From Desulfobacteraceae bacterium (GTDB taxonomy: Bacteria > Desulfobacterota > Desulfobacteria > Desulfobacterales > JAABRJ01): 6,480 bases of DNA. Below are positions 1 through 6,480 of this stretch, piece after piece. Under the pieces are notes generated by a model. It worked only from the letters and a program-made list of their open reading frames with translations. It was not told the DNA's origin and did not search any database. The DNA is taken from NCBI GenBank assembly GCA_011390985.1, contig JAABRJ010000083.1, forward strand, positions 1-6,480, given 5' to 3'. Numbering within the stretch: position 1 is the stretch's first letter; every line of letters starts with the position of its first letter. Position numbers and translations under genes: made by a program.

Positions 1-285
1 TCCGGAGAAAAATTGGGCGATCAGCATCACGGCGATCGCCAACAGCGCCCGCTTGAGCCAGCGACGGTAGGTTTCGGGGTCAAAGCGGTCGCGGCAGGGC
101 CATCCCCGCGCCACCGCGACCGCCAGGAGCGGCAGGGTGGCCGTGATGACCGGGGCCGACAACACCCCGGCATGCCTTAGGACCGCCGCCTGGGCGAGTT
201 TGCCGACCAGAAAGCAGAAGTTGAAGACCTGGATCATGACAACCGGCGGCAGCCCCAGTTCCAGGGAGAAGATGATCAGGACCGG
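1..285 (-). pseudogene. C-terminal half of a TSUP (TauE/SafE) membrane transporter, truncated remnant
   Basis: Reading leftward from 285 there are 95 open codons that run off the left edge. They begin PVLIIFSLELGLPPVVMIQV, continue with FNFCFLVGKLAQ, then a hydrophobic stretch, a basic FDPETYRRWLKR segment and a last hydrophobic helix (ALLAIAVMLIAQFF). This order resembles the second half of sulfite-exporter TauE/SafE family permeases, which move sulfite, sulfonates or other organic anions across the inner membrane; the substrate cannot be told here. TSUP proteins are usually about 250 residues with two related halves, so roughly the first half is missing. The codon just before the fragment is TAG (286-288). 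An ATG at 319-321 lies 11 codons upstream in the same frame behind a GGGGAG motif, but those codons look unlike a transporter. No TSUP-like N-terminal half is visible in any frame up to 600. I call it a decayed gene; family assignment is by recall of the motif style. Confidence 0.55.
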
Positions 286-288
286 CTA
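286..288 (-). other. In-frame amber codon in the TSUP remnant
   Basis: TAG directly precedes the transporter-like residues PVLIIF and is in frame with an ATG at 319-321. The codons before it read RRGP, close to the G-G-P-P type motif often found at this point in TSUP proteins, so homology may extend a few residues past the stop. The simplest reading is a nonsense mutation or deletion junction. Confidence 0.6.
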
Positions 289-351
289 AGGCCCCCTCCG
301 AAGGGCGCTGCAGCGGGCCATTGGCGCTCCCCGTTCGCGGTGCGTGACAGA

Positions 352-383
352 CGCCGCAATTATAGCACCGTTTTTTTGCGGCG
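352..383. repeat. 8-bp inverted repeat with 16-nt loop
   Basis: CGCCGCAA at 352-359 is matched by TTGCGGCG at 376-383. The interval contains a run of seven T (371-377). It overlaps the candidate leftward -10 box, so it could be an operator or a weak hairpin. It lacks a T-run after the second arm on the plus strand, so it is a poor plus-strand terminator. Confidence 0.35.
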
Positions 384-386
384 CAA
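359..386 (-). promoter_or_regulatory. Candidate leftward promoter upstream of the TSUP remnant
   Basis: On the minus strand, 364-359 reads TATAAT, a perfect -10 box. TTGCGC at 386-381 stands 16 nt upstream as a weak -35 match. A start near 352 would give a leader of about 30 nt before GGGGAG (332-327) and ATG (321-319). This may be what is left of the promoter of the truncated transporter. A perfect 8-bp inverted repeat (352-359 with 376-383) overlaps it. Confidence 0.35.
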
Positions 387-460
387 TCGGGACCTTTTCG
401 CGACATGGGCGCGGGTTTCCCCCTGGCAGCCTGCAACTGTCGAGCGACATTTTTTTTGAC

Positions 461-490
461 TTGACAGGCAGTCTTGCATCGGTCACTAAA
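461..490 (+). promoter_or_regulatory. Candidate sigma70-type promoter for the nicotinate phosphoribosyltransferase gene
   Basis: TTGACA at 461-466 matches the -35 consensus perfectly and follows a run of eight T (450-457). After an 18-nt spacer, ACTAAA at 485-490 is a weak -10 match (3 of 6). The site lies about 80 nt upstream of the chosen start codon at 573. The -35 is convincing but the -10 is not. Confidence 0.4.
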
Positions 491-554
491 ACAATTTTGC
501 CGCCGTGGGGCTCCCCGGGGGCCCCGAATCCGGCGGTTTTCGGCAACTCCAGCC

Positions 555-561
555 AAGGAGG
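555..561 (+). promoter_or_regulatory. Ribosome binding site that sets the start at 573
   Basis: AAGGAGG is a near-perfect Shine-Dalgarno sequence and lies 11 nt before ATG 573. The same frame is open back to a TTG at 474, but that codon overlaps the promoter region, has no comparable site and would add a basic 33-residue extension unlike the family. Confidence 0.75.
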
Positions 562-572
562 CCAGCACTTCG

Positions 573-1781
573 ATGCAACAGCGACTCAGCAGCACCCTTT
601 TCGACCTGCCGGTGCAGGAACTTCGCCGCGGCTACCGCAGTGACATCTACTTCTGGCGTGAAAAAGTCAGTCTTGAAAAGCACAACCTGCACCCGCAGGT
701 CACCATGCAGGTGTTTCAGAGGAAGGACGTCATCCTGTGCGGCATCGACGAAGCGATTGCCGTGTTGAAGCTCGCCAGCGGCCACTACACCGACTATGAG
801 CGGGCCTGCAAGCTCTTCGACCGCCTGATCGAACTCAAGCGCAAAGCCCGCTCCCATTTCCTCAGTGATCGGCAGACCTATCTGCGGGTGTTGGAGCAGA
901 AGTTCGCGATCGCGCAACAGCTCGATGCGCTCTGGGAGGATGGGTTCAGCAAGCTCGACATCGAGGCCCTTTTCGACGGTGATCGGGTGGCTCCACTGGA
1001 AACGGTGATGCACATCACCGGGGATGCCAGCCTCTTCGCCCACCTGGAAACCATCTATCTCGGCGTTCTCGCCCGGCGTACCAAGGTCGCCACCAATGTG
1101 CGCAACGTCGTCAACGCCGCCAACGGCAAGATCGTTTTGTATTTCCCGGCGCGCTTCGATCACTGGGCGGTCCAGGGCGGTGACGGCTACGCGGCCCATA
1201 TCGGCGGGGTTGCCGGGGTGTCCACCACCGCCCAGGGCGAGTGGTGGGGCGCCAGCGCCTCCGGCACGGTTCCCCACGCCCTGATCGCCGCCTTGGGCGG
1301 CAATACGGTCCATGCGGTTAAAATTTTCAGCCAGACCTACCCTGAAACCAACCTGGTGGCCCTGGTGGATTTCGACAACGATTGTATCGGCACGGCCCTG
1401 CGATGTGCGGACGCCTTGGGCGACAAGTTGTGGGGAGTGCGCCTGGACACCTCCGAGAACATGGTGGACAAGTCCATCGTGCCGATCATGGGCAGCTTCA
1501 AACCCAACGGGGTGGTGCCGGAGCTGGTCTGCATGACCCGCAAGGCGTTGGACAAGGCCGGCTTTCAGCACGTCAAAATCGTGGTCTCAGGAGGGTTCAC
1601 CCCCGAGAAGATCGCGAAATTTGAAGCGCTCGGGGTTCCCGTCGACAGCTACGGGGTGGGCAGCTGCCTTTTGGGCGGGGCCTACGATTTTACCGCCGAC
1701 ATCGTCCAGCTCGACGGCCGTCCCTGCGCCAAGGCCGGACGCCGCTATCAACCCAACCCGCGTCTGCAGCGGTTGGCATAG
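573..1781 (+). CDS. pncB: Nicotinate phosphoribosyltransferase (NAPRTase)
   Basis: This cytoplasmic enzyme joins nicotinate and PRPP to give nicotinate mononucleotide, usually with ATP hydrolysis, the first step of the Preiss-Handler route of NAD salvage. The 402-residue product carries the family's landmarks. YRSDIYFWRE (21-30) is the N-terminal conserved segment. FPARFDHW (191-198) comes next, followed by SGTVPHAL (230-237), in which His235 matches the histidine phosphorylated in NAPRTases. LVALVDFDND (261-270) leads into the barrel strands, and VSGGFTPEKI (338-347) and GVGSCLLGG (361-369) are the phosphate-binding turns of the C-terminal barrel. The SGTVPHAL form and the length are closer to the archaeal type, such as the Thermoplasma enzyme, than to E. 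coli PncB, although no terminal cysteine cluster like the zinc knuckle I recall from the Thermoplasma protein is visible. It starts at ATG 573 behind AAGGAGG. It lies 152 nt upstream of the selenoprotein gene on the same strand. The family assignment is firm; the exact subfamily is from memory. Confidence 0.93.
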   Translation: MQQRLSSTLFDLPVQELRRGYRSDIYFWREKVSLEKHNLHPQVTMQVFQRKDVILCGIDEAIAVLKLASGHYTDYERACKLFDRLIELKRKARSHFLSDRQTYLRVLEQKFAIAQQLDALWEDGFSKLDIEALFDGDRVAPLETVMHITGDASLFAHLETIYLGVLARRTKVATNVRNVVNAANGKIVLYFPARFDHWAVQGGDGYAAHIGGVAGVSTTAQGEWWGASASGTVPHALIAALGGNTVHAVKIFSQTYPETNLVALVDFDNDCIGTALRCADALGDKLWGVRLDTSENMVDKSIVPIMGSFKPNGVVPELVCMTRKALDKAGFQHVKIVVSGGFTPEKIAKFEALGVPVDSYGVGSCLLGGAYDFTADIVQLDGRPCAKAGRRYQPNPRLQRLA

Positions 1782-1819
1782 CGGTCCGGCGGCTGCCCTG
1801 CAAAAGGGAGCTGGACTAT

Positions 1820-1841
1820 GTTTTGAACATATGTTAATAAC
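1820..1841. promoter_or_regulatory. AT-rich dyad, candidate operator for the selenoprotein gene
   Basis: The core AACATATGTT (1826-1835) is a perfect 10-bp palindrome. The symmetry continues outward over 22 bp with 9 of 11 positions paired (mismatches at 1825/1836 and 1823/1838). It is an AT-rich island in GC-rich DNA, about 95 nt before the start codon at 1934. The GAACAT-ATGTT layout recalls ArsR/SmtB-type operators, but the regulator is not in the window. GTTAAT (1833-1838) inside it could serve as a weak -10 box; no good -35 is visible. Confidence 0.4.
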
Positions 1842-1920
1842 AAGGGCACGCTTTCAAGGATGGAGGAGTTTAGGGGTTTTCGCGCGTGACCGCTGTCGGT
1901 CAACGCAACGTGTTCAGAAA

Positions 1921-1926
1921 AAGGAG
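1921..1926 (+). promoter_or_regulatory. Ribosome binding site of the selenoprotein gene
   Basis: AAGGAG is preceded by a run of A and lies 7 nt before ATG 1934. It favours this start over the in-frame GTG at 1886, which has no site at normal spacing and would add 16 residues before the FAD-binding strand. Confidence 0.7.
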
Positions 1927-1933
1927 ATCGCGG

Positions 1934-3295
1934 ATGGAACCAAAACAAAAATTGGTCGTCATCGGATGCGGGGGCGTGGGCGGACCGGCCTCCATGCTCT
2001 CCAAGAAACTCATGCCAGAGGTGGAGGTCACCAACATCAGGGATGAAAAAAGTTTCATTGTGCGCTGAGCGCTGCCCCATGTCGTGGCCGGTCTGGTCAC
2101 GGGCGAATCGATTGTAAACCCGGATGCAAAGCTTGCCGGCGCCGGGGTTAATGTCGTGGTTGGTCGCGTTACCCGGGTGGATCGCAAAGCGAAGAAGGTC
2201 TTCGTGGCGGGTGGGGCCGAATATGCCTACGACAAGCTGATCTTGAGCACCGGTTCCAGCCCCATATTACCGCCGATTCCCGGCCGGGAGCTGGAGGGCG
2301 TGTTCATGCTGCGATCCCTCCAGCACGCCGAGGACATCTGCCAGTTTATGAAAGCAAAAGCCCCCCGCAAGCTGACCTTTGTTGGTGCCGGCTTCATCAG
2401 TCTGGAGGTGGCTTTACTGCTCAAACAGGCCAACCCGGATTACGAGATCACCATCGTGGAACTTCTCAAGCACCCCCTTGCCACCATGCTTGACGAGGAG
2501 CTGTGTGATCGGGTTGCGAATTATCTGACCGAAAAAGGGTTCCAGCTCAAAATGGGCGAGAAGGTGGTCGGTATCCAGGGCAACGGCGCGGTGTCATCCG
2601 TCAAGCTGGAATCCGGAGAAGTCATTGCCGCCGATATGGTCTTCATGAACGTCGGCGCAGCGCCCAACCTGGAGCTTGCCAGGGAGATGGGGCTTGAGAT
2701 CGGCCGCTTCGGGGTCAAGGTCAACGAGTTCCTGGAAACATCAGACCCCGACGTGCTGGCGGCCGGAGACTGCGCTGATAACAAACACTTCGTAACCGGA
2801 ACGCCGAACCCCGGCGCCCTGCGGGGACCCGCGGTCATTATGGGCAGACTGGCGGCCAAGCGCCTGGCGGGATACGCGATCCCGTTTCCAGGGCTGCTGA
2901 ACGCCTCGGCCTGCAACCTGATCGACTGGAACGTGGCGGCCACCGGGCTTACAGAGGCGCATGCCCATCGCGAGGGGATCGAGACGGTGAGCGCCACGGT
3001 GGATTCCAGGAGCAAGCACGGCATGATACCGGGCATGACGCCCTGGACCCTGAAACTCGTTTTCGACCGCAACAAGCGGACCCTCATCGGCGGACAGATC
3101 CTGAGCAGGGAGATAGCGCCGATCAAGGAGATCGACGCGGTCAGCGCGCTGATTCTGGGACGCAAGACGGTCGAAGACCTCACCGTATTCGCCACGGCGG
3201 GCAATCCCGACATCTCTTCGGAGCCCAGCCTGGAGCCCCTGACCATCGCCGCGGAGCAGTGCCTGCAGAAGATGGGCCGGCGGCAGGGCGCCTGA
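1934..3295 (+). CDS. Selenocysteine-containing FAD/NAD(P)-dependent disulfide reductase (CoA-disulfide reductase / NADH oxidase type)
   Basis: Read through the in-frame TGA at 2066-2068, this is one 453-residue protein, the usual length of the single-cysteine branch of pyridine nucleotide-disulfide reductases (CoA-disulfide reductase, NADH oxidase, NADH-dependent persulfide reductase). In order: FAD motif GCGGVG (11-16); FIVR-Sec-ALPHVVAG (41-53), where the family has its only redox-active Cys; STGSSP (105-110); NAD motif GAGFISLE (151-158), with Glu176 in VEL at the end of the next strand favouring NADH; second FAD motif VLAAGDC (274-280) with Asp279; and a C-terminal dimerisation domain (about 330-450). 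No second Cys lies near residue 45, so it is not a CxxxxC dithiol enzyme. There is no rhodanese domain. A cytoplasmic thiol/disulfide, persulfide or peroxide reductase is likely; the substrate is unknown. Conventional gene calling would split it, giving a short product ending at 2068 and an N-truncated protein from GTG 2084. It ends 103 nt before the terminator shared with pyrG. Confidence 0.88.
2066..2068 (+). other. TGA recoded as selenocysteine (Sec45)
   Basis: The frame reads V-R-TGA-A-L-P-H-V-V-A-G. In the family the matching stretch is typically a Cys followed two to three residues later by a Pro or similar and then a Gly, so TGA stands exactly on the catalytic cysteine. Codons before and after encode one continuous, family-like protein. 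A SECIS-like hairpin starts 13 nt downstream. Cys-to-Sec exchange at a redox-active cysteine is the standard pattern for bacterial selenoproteins. The selA, selB, selC and selD genes are not in the window. Confidence 0.87.
2082..2102 (+). promoter_or_regulatory. Bacterial SECIS hairpin inside the coding region
   Basis: UCGUGGCC (2082-2089) pairs with GGUCACGG (2095-2102) in an 8-bp stem containing two G-U pairs. The apical loop is GGUCU (2090-2094). The loop begins 21 nt after the TGA, inside the 16-37 nt range described for bacterial SECIS elements, and starts with GG followed by U, as SelB recognition requires. The loop resembles that of the E. coli fdhF element (GGUC in its loop, from memory). 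The whole hairpin is also coding, for VVAGLVTG. Confidence 0.8.
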
Positions 3296-3341
3296 TACCC
3301 TGCGCAAACGGGATCTCAGGCCAAGACGGTGTCCGCGGCCC

Positions 3342-3384
3342 GGCGCAATTGTGGCGGCGTCGCGCTCCGGGGGAGCGTTGCGCC
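3342..3384. other. Nested inverted repeats after the selenoprotein gene
   Basis: GGCGCAA (3342-3348) pairs with TTGCGCC (3378-3384), and CGCTCC (3363-3368) pairs with GGAGCG (3372-3377) around a GGG loop. The two right arms are contiguous, so a transcript could fold into a coaxial stem. It lies just ahead of the terminator and might act as a 3'-end stabilising structure. It could also be chance pairing in GC-rich DNA. Confidence 0.3.
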
Positions 3385-3397
3385 TTCGACCCGCGCG

Positions 3398-3459
3398 CCA
3401 TAAAAACGGCAGGCTGCCGGAGTTCTTTTCTGAGCTCCGGCAGCCTGCCGTTTTTATGG
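3398..3459. terminator. Bidirectional intrinsic terminator between convergent genes
   Basis: The arms at 3398-3425 and 3432-3459 form a 28-bp stem with one G-U pair, around a 6-nt loop (3426-3431, TTTTCT). The GC-rich heart of the stem is flanked by AAAAA on the left (3402-3406) and TTTTT on the right (3451-3455). It therefore ends in a U-run whichever strand is transcribed. It lies 102 nt after the stop of the plus-strand selenoprotein gene and 24 nt after the pyrG stop on the minus strand, serving both. Confidence 0.9.
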
Positions 3460-3483
3460 GCACCGGCCGTTGTGGGGGCAGGA

Positions 3484-5127
<1,644 letters not shown>

Positions 5128-5140
5128 TGATTTTCCTCAA

Positions 5141-5995
5141 TCAGTCAAAAATCTTTTTGAAGTCATCGAGGGTTTTCTGCACATCCGCCCCGTTCAGGGG
5201 CTGCTCCGGAACCGCGGCGGCGCTCGGCGCTGCACGGTAGCGGCCCTTGAGCCGCTCAAGGTCGAAAAAATCCGCCGGGAAGGAGGGGTTTTTCTCCAGG
5301 CTGGTGATTTTCAATTCCCGCACCAGTCGGTCGCCCCGGTAGAACAGGATCTGCCACGGGTACCAGACCGCGTTGGTCTCGCGCCAGTTTTGGAAGCGGA
5401 TGTCCAGTGCATAAGTATCCTCGGAGTAGGGCGGAGCGGGCAGGATCAGGCGCGCGGGTCGGAAGCTGCGCTGGTCGATCCACACCTGCGGGGCGGAAAG
5501 GTCCGGGTAGCGGGCCCCGATCACAAAGGCGGTTTCCGTTTCCAGGCGGCCGAAGCTGTTGACAGTCGTGTCGACTCCCAGACGATCCAGGTGGTTCTGA
5601 AGACGCACCCGATCCCGGTGCAGCAGCAGATCCTTGTATCGGTCAAGGGCCGTTTCGGTTTCAGCCGTAACCAGACCGTCCGTCACCGTCAGCGATGCGT
5701 CGCGGTTGACCACGTGCAGGCGCTCGTGGGTCGGTGCCCTGGTGTCCGCGCGAAACCGATCGGGAAACTGATAGGCGATGGTTTCCTCGAACTCGGCGCC
5801 CTGGTCAGCCACGGTGGCGCCGTGAACCACCAGGGTCTGGGTGACCTGCAGGCTTTTGAGTTTTTCCTGCTGCCGGGCCATCAGGTCCAGGACTTGGGGG
5901 CCTTCCAGGACAAAGGCCGTTGCGGGCCCCGGAGCGGCCGGCAGCAGGCACAGCGCGGCGAGGAGAATCCGGCCGAATTGGAGCAATCGCTTCAT
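5141..5995 (-). CDS. Periplasmic LolA-like (outer membrane lipoprotein-sorting) family protein
   Basis: The 284-residue product starts with a clear Sec signal peptide: MKR, a hydrophobic core LLAALCLLPA (11-20), and a likely cleavage after PATA at residue 27. Cys16 is not in a proper lipobox (Leu precedes it), so it is probably soluble rather than a lipoprotein. The mature part alternates strands with few helices (YQFPDRFRADT 75-85, PQVWIDQRSFRPARLIL 188-204, WYPWQILFYRGDRLVRELKI 231-250, NPSFPADFFDL 257-267). This is the pattern of LolA/LolB-like half-barrels, which hold lipid or lipoprotein acyl chains; several deltaproteobacterial lipoprotein-sorting-like proteins have this ending. Residues 268-284 form a charged tail. 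It sits between eno and pyrG, 50 nt from the former and 13 nt from the latter. No strong ribosome site precedes ATG 5995. The fold family is likely; the cargo and role are unknown. Confidence 0.7.
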   Translation of the reverse strand: MKRLLQFGRILLAALCLLPAAPGPATAFVLEGPQVLDLMARQQEKLKSLQVTQTLVVHGATVADQGAEFEETIAYQFPDRFRADTRAPTHERLHVVNRDASLTVTDGLVTAETETALDRYKDLLLHRDRVRLQNHLDRLGVDTTVNSFGRLETETAFVIGARYPDLSAPQVWIDQRSFRPARLILPAPPYSEDTYALDIRFQNWRETNAVWYPWQILFYRGDRLVRELKITSLEKNPSFPADFFDLERLKGRYRAAPSAAAVPEQPLNGADVQKTLDDFKKIFD

Positions 5996-6045
5996 GTCAG
6001 GGGATGTCCCGCTTCATCCGGTGAGGTTCTGCCCATAGGACGGCG

Positions 6046-6480
6046 CTATTCCGTCACGAAAATGCCGTCGGCAAAACGGGCGGCAGACCCCAACGCCTCC
6101 TCGATGCGGATGAGCTGGTTATACTTGGAGACCCGATCGGTCCGCGACAGTGAGCCGGTTTTGATCTGCCCGCTGTTGACCCCCACCACCAGATCCGAGA
6201 TGAAGGTGTCCTCGGTTTCCCCTGAACGGTGGGAGATGACGGTGGTGTACCCGGCATGGCTGGCCATGGCGATGGCGTCCAGGGTTTCGCTGACGGTCCC
6301 GATCTGGTTGAGTTTGATCAGGATGGAGTTGCCCACCCCTTCTTCGATGCCGCGCGCCAGGATCTCGGGGTTGGTGACAAAAATGTCATCGCCCACGATC
6401 TGCACGGCGGCCCCCAGGCGTTCGGTCATCACGACCCAATTGTCCCAGTCCTGCTCGGCCAGCCCGTCTTCGACGGAGAG
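6046..6480 (-). CDS. eno: Enolase, C-terminal part (cut by the window edge)
   Basis: Enolase interconverts 2-phosphoglycerate and phosphoenolpyruvate in glycolysis and gluconeogenesis. The visible 144 residues are the C-terminal third of a protein of about 430. They start with LSVEDGLAEQDWDNW, whose Glu matches a magnesium ligand (Glu289 in E. coli by recall). QIVGDDIFVTN holds the next ligand (Asp316). ILIKLNQIGTVSET has the catalytic lysine (Lys341). ISHRSGETEDT and GQIKTGSLSRTDRVSKYNQL are the substrate-binding segments, including the second active-site lysine. All key residues in the visible part are intact. The N-terminal domain lies beyond the right edge. It is the first visible gene of the leftward group, 50 nt ahead of the LolA-like gene, and probably carries or follows the operon promoter outside the window. 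Confidence 0.97.
   Translation of the reverse strand, partial: LSVEDGLAEQDWDNWVVMTERLGAAVQIVGDDIFVTNPEILARGIEEGVGNSILIKLNQIGTVSETLDAIAMASHAGYTTVISHRSGETEDTFISDLVVGVNSGQIKTGSLSRTDRVSKYNQLIRIEEALGSAARFADGIFVTE

Noticed and set aside
286..288. Amber codon as pyrrolysine in a functional transporter
   Set aside because: The frame upstream of the codon gives only 11 residues from the nearest ATG and no transporter-like N-terminal half, so read-through would not restore a full TSUP protein.
474..572. N-terminal extension of pncB from TTG 474
   Set aside because: It overlaps the likely promoter, has no ribosome site and is unlike the family; ATG 573 has a near-perfect one.
80..595. Open frames on the minus strand across the pncB leader
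   Set aside because: They overlap the TSUP-like frame out of phase and the pncB start; the translations are basic, low-complexity and without motifs.
486..1571. Long open frame on the minus strand opposite pncB
   Set aside because: It is the antisense of a conserved enzyme in GC-rich DNA, has no recognisable motif and no ribosome site; a composition shadow.
1860..1889. Nine-codon ORF in the leader of the selenoprotein gene
   Set aside because: No usable ribosome site and no attenuator-like pairing could be found; probably chance.
2084..3295. A separate oxidoreductase gene starting at GTG 2084, with an independent small gene ending at 2068
   Set aside because: No ribosome site precedes 2084, the protein would lack the first FAD-binding motif, and the short upstream product would be only the FAD-binding N-terminus. 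Both parts are in the same frame and fit one family protein through the TGA.
5997..6017. Six-codon mini-ORF (ATG AAG CGG ... TGA) ending one base before the LolA-like start
   Set aside because: Its start repeats the ATGAAGCG of the real gene, but it has no ribosome site and is too short to support a leader-peptide claim.

Overview
The window is GC-rich bacterial chromosome with four clear protein-coding genes, one decayed gene at the left edge and one gene cut by the right edge. The mix fits an anaerobic deltaproteobacterium (Desulfobacterota): a selenocysteine-type flavoprotein disulfide reductase, an archaeal-like nicotinate phosphoribosyltransferase, and an eno / LolA-like / pyrG cluster. 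This placement is inferred from protein style, not from a marker gene.

Layout. Positions 1-285 (minus) encode the C-terminal half of a TSUP (TauE/SafE) membrane transporter. Its frame is closed by an in-frame amber codon at 286-288, and no N-terminal half is present in the window. Positions 286-572 are an intergenic region with a candidate promoter in each direction. Positions 573-1781 (plus) are nicotinate phosphoribosyltransferase. Positions 1782-1933 hold an AT-rich dyad that looks like an operator. Positions 1934-3295 (plus) are one gene for a CoA-disulfide-reductase/NADH-oxidase-type flavoenzyme, interrupted by an in-frame TGA at 2066-2068. Positions 3296-3483 are a convergent intergenic region with a 28-bp-stem bidirectional terminator. 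Positions 3484-5127 (minus) are CTP synthase, 5141-5995 (minus) a LolA-like periplasmic protein, and 6046-6480 (minus) the C-terminal third of enolase.

The main discovery is the TGA. It sits exactly where this flavoenzyme family has its single redox-active cysteine, and the same frame continues for 408 more codons. A hairpin with a GGUCU loop begins 13 nt after it, as expected of a bacterial SECIS element. The gene should therefore be read as one 453-residue selenoprotein (Sec45), not as a broken gene or two genes.

Functional picture. The plus-strand pair joins NAD salvage (nicotinate to NaMN) with a predicted NAD(H)-dependent thiol/disulfide or persulfide reductase, although each may have its own control region. 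The minus-strand genes form a compact housekeeping operon read from beyond the right edge and ended by the shared terminator.
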